Positions 8,631-18,688 of a DNA stretch of 64,000 nt are shown here, one piece after another. The stretch is from Actinomadura chibensis NBRC 106107 (GTDB lineage: Bacteria > Actinomycetota > Actinomycetes > Streptosporangiales > Streptosporangiaceae). The notes beneath the pieces were generated by a model. It saw only the letters and a list, made by a program, of their open reading frames with translations. It was not told the DNA's origin and searched no databases. Positions within the stretch are counted from its first letter, which is position 1; every line of letters starts with the position of its first letter. Location of the stretch: assembly GCF_001552135.1 (NCBI RefSeq), contig NZ_BCQP01000043.1:58869-122868 (forward strand), read 5' to 3'. Made by a program: the position numbers and the translations under genes.

Positions 8631-10219
8631 GCGATGCCCTGCCGGGACGGCACGTTCTCGATGGGAGGGGACGCACCCGGCTCAAGCGAGGTGACGCGCA
8701 GGCGCAGGTCGCGTCCCCAGAAGGACAGAGCCCCTTCGGCGAAGTCCGCTCGGGCTGTGGGGCCATGGTCGATGCAGCGGATCTCGACCAGGACGTTCGC
8801 CCCGTCCACGTGCCCCGCCCCGGTTCCCGTCACGGGGTCGAGGCGCATAAGCGCGGTCTCCACGGCGCGCAGCAGGGCCTCGACGGCCTCCGCGCCCAGC
8901 CCCGCGAAGTAGGAGAGTTCCACTTCGCCGGAGGTGACCAGCAACTCGGCCAGGCGGCGGTTCCGCTCCGCCTCCGCCATGGCCTCGGCCAGCGCGGCCT
9001 TCCGGTCGGCGGCGGTGTCAGGAACCGCACGGGGACGGCCGCTGGTCCGGCCTTGCCGCTCGTGCTCCCGGAGCGTCACCTCCACACGGTGGCGGTCGGG
9101 GCGGCCTGCCGCCTCGGTGCCGTGGGCCACATCCTCCTCGGCCCGGGGGGTGACCGCATGCCATGCGGACCAGTCGCCGAAGGCGGCGGCATGGACGCGC
9201 CGCGCGTCCTCGTCGGACCGCTGCCGGTGCAGGCTCTGGGCCAGGGCGTGGAAGTCGGCCCCGAGGTCGGAGCCGCGGCGGCGCGCCGAATAGCGGCGGT
9301 CGATGGCGATGAGGAGCGTGTAGACGGCGCCGGACGCGGAGGAGATGAGCCGCTGGACGGTGCCCTCCGGGGCGAACCACGATCCCAGAGCCGACAGCAG
9401 CCGTACCCGCTCCTCGACCCAGTGGTGTTGGTCGCGGGCGTCGATGAGCCCGGCGTGGGCGACCGCGGCCTCGGCGACCTGGCGGTGGCCGACCCGCTCC
9501 AGATCGGCCAGTGCTTTTTCGACCGAGACGAACGCTCTCTCGTACTCGCGGGGGAATTGCCGCAGCGCCTCGATGACACGATCCCTGTTCGCTCCGAACA
9601 GCATGTCGTTGGTGACGTCCGCCTGAACCAGTTGGCCGAGCGCGGCGTAGAAGTCGGCGGTCACACGCTGGAGTTCGCCGATGCGCGTCCGGACGTCGTC
9701 GAGGTCCATCGGCAACAGGCCCCTGCCCCTGCCCTCCCTGACATGGGCGGTGTCGTCGCCTTCCGCGAAATGCCTGATGATCTCTCGGATCGTGGTGGCG
9801 ATGCTGTCGAGCAGGCGGCTGGGCAACTGCAAGGCGCGGCCGACGTCCAGGACCGCGTCCCGTACGGCCGCCACGACCGTCCGGCCCCGGCGCGTCAGCG
9901 CCCATGCCTCCTGCCTGACGATCAGCCCTTGGTAATTGCGGACGGGGACGGTGTAGTCGCGGAAGGGTTCGGCGAGCCCGTCGCCTGCCAGGCGTTCCAA
10001 GGCGCTACGCAGATCCTGCTCCGACAATGGAGCGTGGAACCCGATCTCGCGCATCTCGGCCGTGATCTCATCGAGATCGGCCATGGGGCCGCGGGTCGAC
10101 AAGCGTTCCAGTGCCGCTAGGAGCGCGGTCCACCGATCGCGTGCCAGATCGTCGGAGAGGGAGAACACCGCCCAATCGGAGTGCTGTACCGCCTGCCACC
10201 ACAGCCGTGGTTGTTCCAA
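8627..10219 (-). CDS. jetA: Wadjet subunit JetA (DUF2397)
   Basis: The first gene of the Wadjet operon encodes 530 residues of the TIGR02677/DUF2397 type, the kleisin-like subunit that bridges the SMC heads. The N-terminus (SDWAVFSLSDDLARDRWTAL) looks like a winged-helix domain. Helical regions follow, without membrane segments. The start is a TTG codon at 10219, preceded by GGGAGG at a spacing of five bases; no better ATG is available. The gene overlaps jetB by four bases. An intergenic stretch with a small palindrome precedes it and probably holds the operon promoter. Confidence 0.88.
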   Translation of the reverse strand: MEQPRLWWQAVQHSDWAVFSLSDDLARDRWTALLAALERLSTRGPMADLDEITAEMREIGFHAPLSEQDLRSALERLAGDGLAEPFRDYTVPVRNYQGLIVRQEAWALTRRGRTVVAAVRDAVLDVGRALQLPSRLLDSIATTIREIIRHFAEGDDTAHVREGRGRGLLPMDLDDVRTRIGELQRVTADFYAALGQLVQADVTNDMLFGANRDRVIEALRQFPREYERAFVSVEKALADLERVGHRQVAEAAVAHAGLIDARDQHHWVEERVRLLSALGSWFAPEGTVQRLISSASGAVYTLLIAIDRRYSARRRGSDLGADFHALAQSLHRQRSDEDARRVHAAAFGDWSAWHAVTPRAEEDVAHGTEAAGRPDRHRVEVTLREHERQGRTSGRPRAVPDTAADRKAALAEAMAEAERNRRLAELLVTSGEVELSYFAGLGAEAVEALLRAVETALMRLDPVTGTGAGHVDGANVLVEIRCIDHGPTARADFAEGALSFWGRDLRLRVTSLEPGASPPIENVPSRQGIA

Positions 10220-10325
10220 GGCGGCCTCCCAAGCGTTGGTGACTGGCGTCCGCTCTGGCTGAGGCTGTCAGGAGTATCAAGAATAGTCCCCTGGGGAGTC
10301 ACATTCCTTTGGAGATGGCCGCAAT

Positions 10326-10339
10326 CTGCCATTCGGCAG
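10326..10339. promoter_or_regulatory. palindrome upstream of the Wadjet operon
   Basis: CTGCC-ATTC-GGCAG forms a 5-bp stem in the AT-richer 120-base stretch between the kinase relic and the TTG start of jetA. It could be an operator or a hairpin in the leader transcript. A short, uncertain site. Confidence 0.25.
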
Positions 10340-11340
10340 TCATGGTTTGTCTTTTTTGCTGCGAATATATCTTCGATTCTGGGTTCCGACCACGTCCACG
10401 GGGACGTCGCCCCGGGCGGGCGTGCCCGCGGAGGTGGTACCCGCACTGGCGCCGTCCGCCTTGTGGACGTCCCACTGGACGGTGAGGGCCATCGTGGCCG
10501 CGATGGCGGTGCCCCCGGCCCCCGCAGCATCCAGCACCGGGTGGCCAAGCGCCGTGACCCGGCCCTGTCGGAAGAGAGCGTCGACCCCGGCGGAGGGGAC
10601 GGCGCTGGCTGGGCGGGCGCGGGGGTGGGGGCTTCCAGGTCGAGCAGGCCAGCGATGCGGCCGATCTCGACGGTGATCGCGGCCGGGAGCCAGTGCGGGG
10701 GGCGGCAGCGTGGCGCGGACCTCGTCCGGGGTGTGGCGGCGCTCCGACTCCTTGGTCAGGCAGGACTCTGCCAGGTCCCGAACCAGTCCGGACGGGCCCG
10801 CCAGGTCCGGCGGCTGCCGCAGGACGCGGTAGAGCAGGGCGTGCAGCCCGTCGGCGCCTGAGTTGGACGGGCGGCGGCCGGTGGCCGCGTACGCCAGCAC
10901 CGAGCCGAGGCTGAACACGTCGCAGGCCGCGGTGACCTGGCCGCCCTGGACCTGCTCGGGAGCCATGAAGGGCGGCGAGCCGACCAGGGCGCCGGTCCGG
11001 GGGGCGACGCTCGCGTCACGGTGCGGGCGATCCCGAAGTCGATCACGCGGGGGGCCGTCGATCGTCACCAGCATGTTGGGCGGCTTGAGGTTCCGGTGGA
11101 TCAGGTCGCTGGCGTGCACGGCGCGCAGCGCGCGGGCGAGCCCGTCCGCCAGCGCCAGGACGGGTGCCTCGGGCAGCGGGCCGTGCTGTTCGACGGTGTC
11201 GGCGAGGGTGGGGCCCGGCACGTAGCCGGTAGCGCCCCACGGGTTCGCCGAGCCGGTGCTGGCGTCCAGGACGGGCGCCGTCTATTCGCCGCCGACCCGG
11301 CGCGCGGCCTCCACCTCGCGGCGGAACCGGCGCAGGAATC
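10340..11340 (-). pseudogene. decayed Ser/Thr protein kinase (PASTA/Hanks type)
   Basis: Pieces of a Hanks-type kinase are spread over several frames. YVPGPTLADTVEQHGPLPE and DLIHRNLKPPNMLVTIDG (catalytic loop, normally HRDLKPSN, here with Asn for Asp) lie in one frame. VIDFGIARTVT (DFG motif, about 11013-11046) lies in a second frame. SPPFMAPEQVQGG, then the C-lobe, return to the first frame. A stop (TAG near 11283) replaces the usual Tyr of a GGEYTAPV-like strand. The P-loop half is absent beyond 11340, where unrelated sequence and the integrase promoter begin. A transmembrane-like tail (GGTAIAATMALTVQW) remains near the 3' end. It cannot make a working kinase. Confidence 0.75.
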
Positions 11341-11513
11341 GTCCGCGCTGACGCCGGCTGAGCTGTACCGGGCTGTGTGAAGCGGCTCGAGACCTGCGTG
11401 GCCACGGCGGGGAGAGGAGCATCGTGGTGGTTGCTCCCAGTGGGACCGTTCTGTTTTGGGCGTGCGGCAGGAAGCTCGCCACTGTGCGGTTGAGGCTGGT
11501 GTACGAAGCGTGC

Positions 11514-12917
11514 ATGGCGATTACCAAGAGTGCTGGTGGGATCTACCGGCGATGCGGGTGCGTGGATCCGCGGACGGGGAAGGCGTGGGGAGACCACTGC
11601 CCGAAGTTGGCGGCCGGTCGACGGCACGGGAGTTGGTATCTGCGGTTGGAGCTGCCGGTCGGTTCTGATGGTCGGCGTCGGCGGATCCGCCGTGGCGGGT
11701 ACACCACACGCAAAGCGGCTGAGGAGACCTTGGCTCAGCTTCGCGCGCCGTCCGGTTCGGGCGGTGGGCTGGTCACGGTGGGCGAGTGGCTCCACCACTG
11801 GCTGGCCACCCGAACCGGCGCGGCGTCCACCATCCGTGGGTACGCGAGTCACGTGCGTCTCTACTTGGCTCCTTATCTGGGCACGGTGGTGCTGGCCGAG
11901 TTGTCGGTCGCGCATCTGCAGGCGGTGTTCGCGAGCATCGCCCGCCACCATCAAGCACGAGGAACGCCGCTGACGCCAGCAACGCTGAACCGGATCCGGG
12001 CGACGCTGCGGACCGCTCTCAACGCCGCCATCCGTCGAGGGCTGATCAGCGACAACCCGGCGTCCCGGGTCGAGTTGCCCACGGCCCGGCGCCCGCGCGC
12101 GGTCGTGTGGACCGCGGAACGTGTGCAGCACTGGCAGCGGACGGGGGAGCGTCCGCCGGTCGCGGTGTGGACTGCGGCGCAGACCGCCGAGTTCCTCGAC
12201 ACCATCCGTGATCACCGCCTGTACGCCGCCTACCATCTCATCGCGCTGCGGGGGCTGCGGCGCGGAGAAGCGGCAGGGCTGCGCTGGTGCGACCTGGACC
12301 TGGACCAGGGCGTCGCGATGATCTCCCAGCAGATCCAACAGCACCAGGGACATCTGACGGTGTGCCCACCCAAGACAGCCTCCAGCGCCCGTGTCATCGC
12401 CCTGGACCGCACCACCATCCGCGCCCTGCGCGCCCACCGCGACCGCCAGCAAGCCGAACGGCAACGGGCGCAGGAGGACTATCGGGACAGCGGCTACGTC
12501 TTCACCCGCCCTGGCGGTGATCCGTTGGGCCCTGATCGGCTGAGCTGCACCTTCCGCGCGTTGATCGCCGAGCATGGGCTGCTGCCGATCCGGCTGCACG
12601 ACCTACGACACGGCGCTGCCACCCTCGCTCTCGCTGCCGGGGTAGAACTCAAGGTGGTGCAGGACATGCTCGGACATTCCAGCATCGTGCTGACCGCCGA
12701 CACCTACACCTCCGTCCTCCCCGAGGTCGCGCACAAGGCAGCGGAGAAGACCGCTGCTCACGTGATGAAAGCGCGAGGCGTGGTCCCAGGAACCAATCGG
12801 ACCCGCCGCCGAACACCGGGCCGGAAAAGGCGCCGTGGCGCCAGGAAGACGGGATCTCGGCCAGGTGTTTCAGCGGCGCATCCGGCCCGGCAGATAAGCC
12901 GCCCGCAGCGACGCTGA
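11514..12917 (+). CDS. site-specific tyrosine recombinase (integrase)
   Basis: A 467-residue phage or ICE-type integrase that would catalyse insertion and excision of its element at an attachment site. The N-terminus carries a Cys-rich segment (CGCVDPRTGKAWGDHC) and an arm-binding segment (IRRGGYTTRKAAEETL). A core-binding domain follows at about 85-180. The catalytic domain has Arg in ALRGLRRGEAAGLRW (about 249), H362 and R365 in LHDLRHGAA, H388 in LGHSS and the nucleophile Tyr398 in ADTYTSV. All key residues are present. The start is ATG 11514; in-frame codons upstream to 11424 lack coding character. The basic tail (TRRRTPGRKRRRGARK) is typical. A tRNA-Lys 3' fragment 286 bases downstream is the likely att site. 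Confidence 0.93.
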   Translation: MAITKSAGGIYRRCGCVDPRTGKAWGDHCPKLAAGRRHGSWYLRLELPVGSDGRRRRIRRGGYTTRKAAEETLAQLRAPSGSGGGLVTVGEWLHHWLATRTGAASTIRGYASHVRLYLAPYLGTVVLAELSVAHLQAVFASIARHHQARGTPLTPATLNRIRATLRTALNAAIRRGLISDNPASRVELPTARRPRAVVWTAERVQHWQRTGERPPVAVWTAAQTAEFLDTIRDHRLYAAYHLIALRGLRRGEAAGLRWCDLDLDQGVAMISQQIQQHQGHLTVCPPKTASSARVIALDRTTIRALRAHRDRQQAERQRAQEDYRDSGYVFTRPGGDPLGPDRLSCTFRALIAEHGLLPIRLHDLRHGAATLALAAGVELKVVQDMLGHSSIVLTADTYTSVLPEVAHKAAEKTAAHVMKARGVVPGTNRTRRRTPGRKRRRGARKTGSRPGVSAAHPARQISRPQRR

Positions 12918-13202
12918 AGCAGCGGCCGTGGGGCGTGACCATGCTCTTTCAGAGCCCTTGGCTCCTTCGGTTCCTATCGCCGACACTTTGAAGGGCTAAT
13001 CGAATAGGTGTCCGCATCGCCCAGTTCAGGACCGATGCGGTGGTCAGCCATGCCCGGCGGAGGAGGCGAGTCGTCGCCTGCGGGGTGGGCTAGACGGGTG
13101 TCCGATGCGCCTGGAATGACCGGGACCCAGGACGGCCTCAGCGCGGTCCCAGGCAGCGCCTGCCTCAGCCGCCGTGGACAGTGTTTGCCCTGGTCAAGGT
13201 GG

Positions 13203-13245
13203 GTGGGTTGCGTGGGACTCGAACCCACAACCTACGGATTAAAAG
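13203..13245 (-). other. tRNA-Lys(TTT) 3' half: attachment-site scar
   Basis: On the minus strand this reads from a CTTTTAA anticodon loop (anticodon TTT) through the variable region to a perfect T-arm (GTGGG-TTCGAGT-CCCAC) and the acceptor 3' strand GCAACCC. Identity to an actinobacterial tRNA-Lys stops just before the anticodon loop. The 5' acceptor strand GGGTTGC and a proper anticodon stem are missing, so it is not a functional tRNA. Integrases often use exactly this half of a tRNA as the att core, and an integrase gene lies next door. Confidence 0.75.
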
Positions 13246-13453
13246 CCTGCTCTCGTATCAGAGCAGCGCTCTGAGTATCAGACTGTACCGCTCTGTCCGC
13301 ATCCAGCACCATCCCCGTGCCGCTACATCCCGCTCCCTGCCAGTCCGTTTCGAAACCGCCGAGCAGACAACGAGCCGACATGGTCGCACGGCGCCCCGCG
13401 GCTAGGTGCCCATGAGCTGGCCTCTGTCCTTAGCCTGTAGCAGCGGAAGATGT

Positions 13454-16217
13454 GGACCATCCCCGCGTGCACGGGGCCGACAGGGTGACCGCGCCCAGGG
13501 ACAGGACGACGTCCGAACCATCCCCGCCTGCGCGGGGCCGACTGCGACGCGACCGAGGTCATCGAGGAACCATCCCCGCGCGCGGGGGGCTGGCCGCAGG
13601 CATGAGGAGCAGCAGGTGAAGGCCACCGAACCATCCCCGCGTGCGCGGGGCCGACAAGCACATGGCCACCCACCGCACCCGCGGGCTGGAACCATCCCCG
13701 CGTGCGCGGGGCCGACGGTACGCAGAGAGTAATGATCAGCTCACCGGAAGAACCATCCCCGCGTGCGCGGGGCCGACGGAGAGCCTGGACCGGATCCTTG
13801 CGGCGGCGGCGAACCATCCCCGCGTGCGCGGGGCCGACAGCGGGGACTCGTCCAGCGCGATGAACGTCAGCGAACCATCCCCGCATGCGCGGGGCCGACC
13901 CGCCCCGTGCCCGACCAGCCGAAGGAGACCCGGAACCATCCCCGCATGCGCGGGGCCGACGCCTGGCCGTACGGCTGGTTGATCATCTTGGCCGAACCAT
14001 CCCCGCATGCGCGGGCCGACGGGATGTCCACGCCCGCGGCCTTGTAGCACCACGAATCATCCCCGCATGCGCGGGGCCGACCATCGCCGGGTGCCCGCCG
14101 ACCGCGTCGACCTCGAACCATCCCCGCATGCGCGGGGCCGACGTCTGCAGCCGGTGCAGTCGGGCCAGGTAGTCGGAACCATCCCCGCGTGCGCGGGGCC
14201 GACCTGCTCTGGGGGGACGGCGCCGGGTATCTGCGGGAACCATCCCCGCGTGCGCGGGGCCGACGTCGGCCCGAAGGCTACGACGTGCTCACCAGGCGAA
14301 CCATCCCCGCGTGCGCGGGGCCGACGGCAAGCTGGCGCACGACGCCTACGCTCGCGCGGAACCATCCCCGCGTGCGCGGGGCCGACGCGCGATGAACGAG
14401 GCGAACACGCCGGTACAGCGAACCATCCCCGCGTGCGCGGGGCCGACGGGCTCTGCCACAGTGTCCGGCTCGTCCACTGAGAACCATCCCCGCGTGCGCG
14501 GGGCCGACGCCGTCAACGCCGCAGCGACGGCGGTGATGGGCGAACCATCCCCGCGTGCGCGGGGCCGACCAAATTATAGGTGTTGATCAGCCCGGTCACC
14601 GAGAACCATCCCCGCGTGCGCGGGGCCGACCAGCGATCGTCACCGTGGCCCTGGTGACGACCGGAACCATCCCCGCGTGCGCGGGGCCGACATCCTGAAG
14701 ATCGCAGCAGGAAAAGACCTACGAGAACCATCCCCGCGTGCGCGGGGCCGACTCCGCCCATTCCTTCAGCTCCCCGACGACATGCGAACCATCCCCGCGT
14801 GCGCGGGGCCGACCGTGCCGTGGGACGCCGCATGCTCTGATGGGTGGAACCATCCCCGCGTGCGCGGGGCCGACGCGCCCGGCGCCGACTGCGTGGTGTT
14901 CAGCGGGGAACCATCCCCGCATGCGCGGGGCCGACAACGTCTTGTCCCAGCCGCCGCCCGCGTTCGTCGAACCATCCCCGCGTGCGCGGGGCCGACGTGA
15001 CGAACACCGGGACGTGCGCCGCCTCTACCGAACCATCCCCGCGTGCGCGGGGCCGACGGGGTGTACTTGTCTGCCCACTCCTTCTGCTGCGAACCATCCC
15101 CGCGTGCGCGGGGCCGACCTCCGTATGGAGATCGTCTACGGCTGGTACGTGGAACCATCCCCGCGTGCGCAGGGCCGACTCGGGCGCGGAGCCGCCGTAC
15201 CAGAGCTGCGGGGAACCATCCCCGCGTGCGCGGGGCCGACCCGCGGAGACCGCGCCGGCGCGCGTCCATCTCCGAACCATCCCCGCGTGCGCGGGGCCGA
15301 CCCCGAGTCCGTGGAGGTGGACTGTCGGCGCTGCGAACCATCCCCGCGTGCGCGGGGCCGACAGCTCACGGGCTTCATCGTCGACTGCTACGCGAGAACC
15401 ATCCCCGCGTGCGCGGGGCCGACGAGTCGATCGACATGGCTCGCCTCGCCGAGAAGGAACCATCCCCGCGTGCGCGGGGCCGACGTCGCGATCGCCTGCG
15501 TCGTCGTCGGCCTGGTCGAACCATCCCCGCGTGCGCGGGGCCGACTAGGTCTCAATGGCGTAGTCCCACCAGTCAGCCGAACCATCCCCGCGTGCGCGGG
15601 GCCGACTTGCGCGGCGCGGTCGAGGCGGGAATGGTCACCTGAACCATCCCCGCGTGCGCGGGGCCGACTCTTAGGGTCGCTCGATGGAGCAGGCCAGGCG
15701 AGAACCATCCCCGCGTGCGCGGGGCCGACGCGTTGACCTGCCAGTCCTCGTCGTTCTCGTCCGAACCATCCCCGCGTGCGCGGGGCCGACTCCCCATTCA
15801 TCAGTCCCATCATGGAGACCAGCGAACCATCCCCGCGTGCGCGGGGCCGACGGCCGGGCAGAATATGAGGACGTCCTTCAGATCGAACCATCCCCGCGTG
15901 CGCGGGGCCGACATCGGATCGTATGCCCGAGGAACGGGATCGCCAGAACCATCCCCGCGTGCGCGGGGCCGACCGCTGGCTACGCGACCAACGCCGCCGG
16001 CACGGCGAACCATCCCCGCGTGCGCGGGGCCGACGCCAAGGTCGTCGAGGCGATCACGCGCCGTGACGAACCATCCCCGCGTGCGCGGGGCCGACTGGCG
16101 GATCCCGCCCAAGCTCACGGCGGAGCGGGAACCATCCCCGCGTGCGCGGGGCCGACCCGTGCGCCTAGGAGGTGAAATGCACGTTCACGGAACCATCCCC
16201 GCGTGCGCGGGGCCGAC
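13454..16217 (-). CRISPR. CRISPR array 1, type I-E, 46 repeats
   Basis: Forty-six 28-bp repeats at a 61-bp period, so spacers are mostly 33 bp. On the crRNA (minus) strand the repeat begins GTCGGCCCCGCG and ends CGGGGATGGTTC, with a GCGGGG/CCCCGC stem typical of type I-E. Decay at the left end (13454 and a shortened spacer before 13567) and perfect repeats at the right end place the leader on the right and transcription on the minus strand. Repeats at 13872-14142 carry a GCATGC variant in the loop, and the repeat at 13994 lacks one G. Cas6e at 20180-20884 should process the transcript. Confidence 0.97.
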
Positions 16218-16510
16218 GCTTTCTGACCTGCGACGTTATCGGCGGGAGGGCCGGTTTTCATTCGGTTGGTTTGTGATCATGGCCGGTGGCGGCGTCTGGG
16301 GCCTGTGGTGTTGTCGTGGGGTGGGTTTGGTGGGGCGGGTGGTTTTGTCGATGGGTGTGGCTAGCTTACGTTGTGTGAGTATCGGGTGGTCGGCGTCGAG
16401 TGCGGGGAACCCACTGGCGGTGCTGTGGGGTAAGAGTGCGGGCAGGGCTGGTGGGCGGGCGAACCTGCTGTTGCAGCATTTGCTGGACACGGTCGCGGTT
16501 GCCGAGTTGA
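16218..16510 (-). promoter_or_regulatory. leader of CRISPR array 1
   Basis: About 290 bases next to the newest repeat of array 1 are almost identical to 31481-31775 beside array 3b, differing by scattered substitutions and small indels. Repeat-proximal blocks include TTTCTGACCTGCGACGTTAT and GGTTGGTTTGTGATCAT (plus strand). The indels would break any shared frame, so the conservation points to a leader with promoter and integration signals rather than a gene. Confidence 0.8.
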
Positions 16511-16538
16511 GTGTTTCCAATCTTGTCGGGGACGACCC

Positions 16539-16750
16539 TCAGCAAAGCCCGACGGGCTGCTCGCAGATCCTGACGCCACGAGCCCTGTAATCAAAGCCAT
16601 CAGGCCACCGCGTCCCCTTGTCCGTCACGGCGTCCTCCAGCTTGGCGCCGTTGAGGTTCGCCCCCCGCAGATCGGCACCAACCAGGTTGGCGCCGCGTAG
16701 GTCGGCGTCATCCAAGATCGCACCGCTCAGGTGGGCCCTGCTGAGGTTGG
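16539..16750 (-). pseudogene. pentapeptide-repeat protein, C-terminal fragment
   Basis: The frame reads A(D/N)LxG-type repeats: LSRAHLSGAILDDADLRGA, then NLVGADLRGANLNGAKLEDA, and a usual end, TRWPDGFDYRARGV. It is the back part of the gene whose front part lies at 18795-19206. Joining the two across the insertion element restores the frame as MKRANLSRAHLSGA. At present this piece is only reached by in-frame read-through from the transposase of the inserted element. Confidence 0.8.
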
Positions 16751-18079
16751 TACTCCAGTTGTAGATCGCGATGCTCATGCTTGAGTGGCTTGTCGCTGGT
16801 AATGGCTGGTCTGGGATCGGGCCTGGTGGCGGCGTCGCCAGTGGGACTCGGTGGGCCGTGTTGTGGACGAGCCGGACGACGAGCGTGTTGAACAGGTGCT
16901 GGATTTCGTTGCAGGTGAGCGGTATCAGCTTGTCCGGGCTGGGGTGGCGGGCGTGTTCGTCGGCGCGGACGACGGCGAGGAAGGCATGGGCGAGCATCGC
17001 GAGGGTGACCCAGCGGTGCCAGGACGTCCAGCGTCTGACCTGGCGCTCGTCCAGTCCGGCCAGGCCCTTGCCGGACTGGAAGGTCTCCTCGACCGTCCAG
17101 CTGCGTCCGGCAACCCGCGCCAGGGTAGACAGCGGAACCGGGGTAGCTGAGTAGCAGCGGTAGAAGGCGGGTTCGCCGGTGCGCCGATTGCGGCGGATGA
17201 GCAGTTGGTGGTGGCCGGGCCGGCCGTCGGTGATGTTGGCCAGGGCCCAGTCGTAGAAGCGGTGGCCCTTGGCTCCAGCCCCGGCGGAGAGCTTCTGCCA
17301 GGCCCGCCTCGGCAGCCTCTTGACCAGGGCGTCGGCGCGGAACTTGCCCGCGCGGGTGGCGATCTGGTGGTCACGGGCAACGGCAAGAACGTAGCCGACC
17401 TGCCGTTTCTCCAATGCGGTCCGCAGGTGCGGGTTATCTCCGTAGACCTCGTCGCCGGCCGCCCAGGATACGGGGACGCCCGCATCCAGAGCGCGGCCGA
17501 TCATGCGGGCGGCGAGTGCGAGTTTCGTGGCAAACCCGACGGTGTCGGGAATCCCGGCGGCCCGGCGGCGGGCCGTGTCCTCAGTCCATGAGCGCGGGAC
17601 ACATGGTTCCCGGTCGATCGCCGCATGCCCGCGCCGGGTGGAGTAGGCGAGGTAGACGGCGACCTGGCTGTTCTCGACGCGTCCGGCGGTGCCGGTGTAC
17701 TGCCGCTGCACGCCCACCGTGGCGGCGCCCTTCTTGAGGTCACCGGTCTCGTCGACGACCAGCACCGCCGCGGTGTCGTGCAGGTGCTCGACGACGAAGC
17801 CGCGGATGTCGTCGCGGACCGCGGCGGCGTCCCACCTGGCCCGCGACAGCAGGTGCTGCAGGCCGTAGGGGTTCGCGTCCCCGACGTGCTCGGCGAGCGT
17901 CCAGCAGTTCTTCGCGGCAGGTCCGACAGCAGCCCAACCACGAACGCCCGTGCCCGACGCCGTGGTTCCACCCGCGCGAACCGCCCCGCGATACGGCCCA
18001 TCAGGACCTCGAATGTCTCCTGCCAGCGGCCAGGATCTATGCTGTGACCTGTGGCCGCCGTCTGATCTTCTGTCTTCAC
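16751..18079 (-). pseudogene. IS701-family DDE transposase, frameshifted
   Basis: The first part (GRWQETFEVLMGRIAGRFAR, then ARAFVVGLLSDLPR) is in one frame. The rest, from KNCWTLAEHVGDANPYGLQ, is in the next. One base seems lost near 17912 at the Pro-Arg-Lys junction. The DDE residues are visible in LVVDETGD, AAGDEVYGD and EETFQSGKGLAGLDE. There is no own stop at the element end: the frame runs through the terminal repeat into the pentapeptide fragment and stops at 16539. Start possibly GTG 18079. Without programmed frameshifting it is inactive, and no classic slippery run was seen. Confidence 0.75.
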
Positions 18080-18136
18080 ACACCGATGATCAACGGTGGC
18101 TGCATCTGTTCGGGGACCAGCCCACAAGCGCGATCA

Positions 18137-18688
18137 TCAGCAGCGGGCGGCATACCGCCTGGCCCAGCCGGTGGCGGCCACCACCTCGCGCGCGATGTCC
18201 ACGACAGGCCGTCCGTCCGTCACCACCCGCACCGTTCCCGCTGGGGCCCGCCGGTCCAGGAGCCGTGCGTTGCGCGCGCCGCCTTCCAGCTCGTGCTCCA
18301 GCTCGGAGCCAAGCTCCCGGCCCACCAGCCGCTCGCGGGCGGTGGCGTCCGAAGCGGTGAGCAGAACCCGTACGATCCGCACCTCCGCCCCCATGGCGCG
18401 GCTGAACATGCCCGTCGTCTCTGGCAGCACGCTCGCGGTGTTCGTGTAGATCAGGCGGCGGTAGCCGCTCTCGGCGAAGTTCGCCCACACCGCAGTCAGG
18501 CTCCTCTCGGTGATCTCCGAACGGTGGGGGTCCCCCTCCGGTGCCGGATGCACCTGCCCCATGAAGTCACCGTCGATGACCGCATGGGAAACCTCCTCGG
18601 CACGCAGCAACGCCGAGACCTCCCACCCCACCGTGGTCTTGCCGACCCCGGCCCGTCCGCCGATGAGCAGTACTTCCGCGTGATCCAT
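18137..18688 (-). CDS. P-loop kinase/AAA-type ATPase inside the IS701 element
   Basis: A 183-residue protein with Walker A GGRAGVGKTT at residues 10-19 and an IDGDFMGQVH segment like those of small nucleotide, shikimate or APS-type kinases. No membrane segments. It starts at ATG 18688, about 100 bases from the right inverted repeat, and ends about 60 bases before the transposase start, so it lies wholly within the element. The substrate is unknown. Actinomycetes have many free-standing AAA-family ATPases of this size. Position between transposase and terminal repeat suggests it moves as a passenger. Confidence 0.7.
   Translation of the reverse strand: MDHAEVLLIGGRAGVGKTTVGWEVSALLRAEEVSHAVIDGDFMGQVHPAPEGDPHRSEITERSLTAVWANFAESGYRRLIYTNTASVLPETTGMFSRAMGAEVRIVRVLLTASDATARERLVGRELGSELEHELEGGARNARLLDRRAPAGTVRVVTDGRPVVDIAREVVAATGWARRYAARC

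Noticed and set aside
11043..12599. 518-codon minus-strand frame opposite the integrase
   Set aside because: Shadow of the integrase for most of its length; only its last part overlaps the decayed kinase region, in a non-kinase frame.
13203..13275. A functional tRNA-Lys gene
   Set aside because: The D-arm-like hairpin upstream is a simple palindrome, and no 5' acceptor strand pairs with GCAACCC; only the 3' half is present.
16236..16520. Small gene in the leader of array 1
   Set aside because: As above: conserved as DNA with the other leader but not as protein.
13641..16590. Long open frames on both strands across array 1 with PSPRARGR or PAHAGMV periodic peptides
   Set aside because: They are translations of the CRISPR repeats. 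Stop-free reading follows from the GC-rich repeat, and there are no real domains. The same applies across arrays 2, 3a and 3b.
16539..18083. A natural transposase-pentapeptide fusion protein
   Set aside because: The fusion is explained by read-through of the inserted element into the interrupted host gene, as shown by the inverted repeats and the restored frame on removal.
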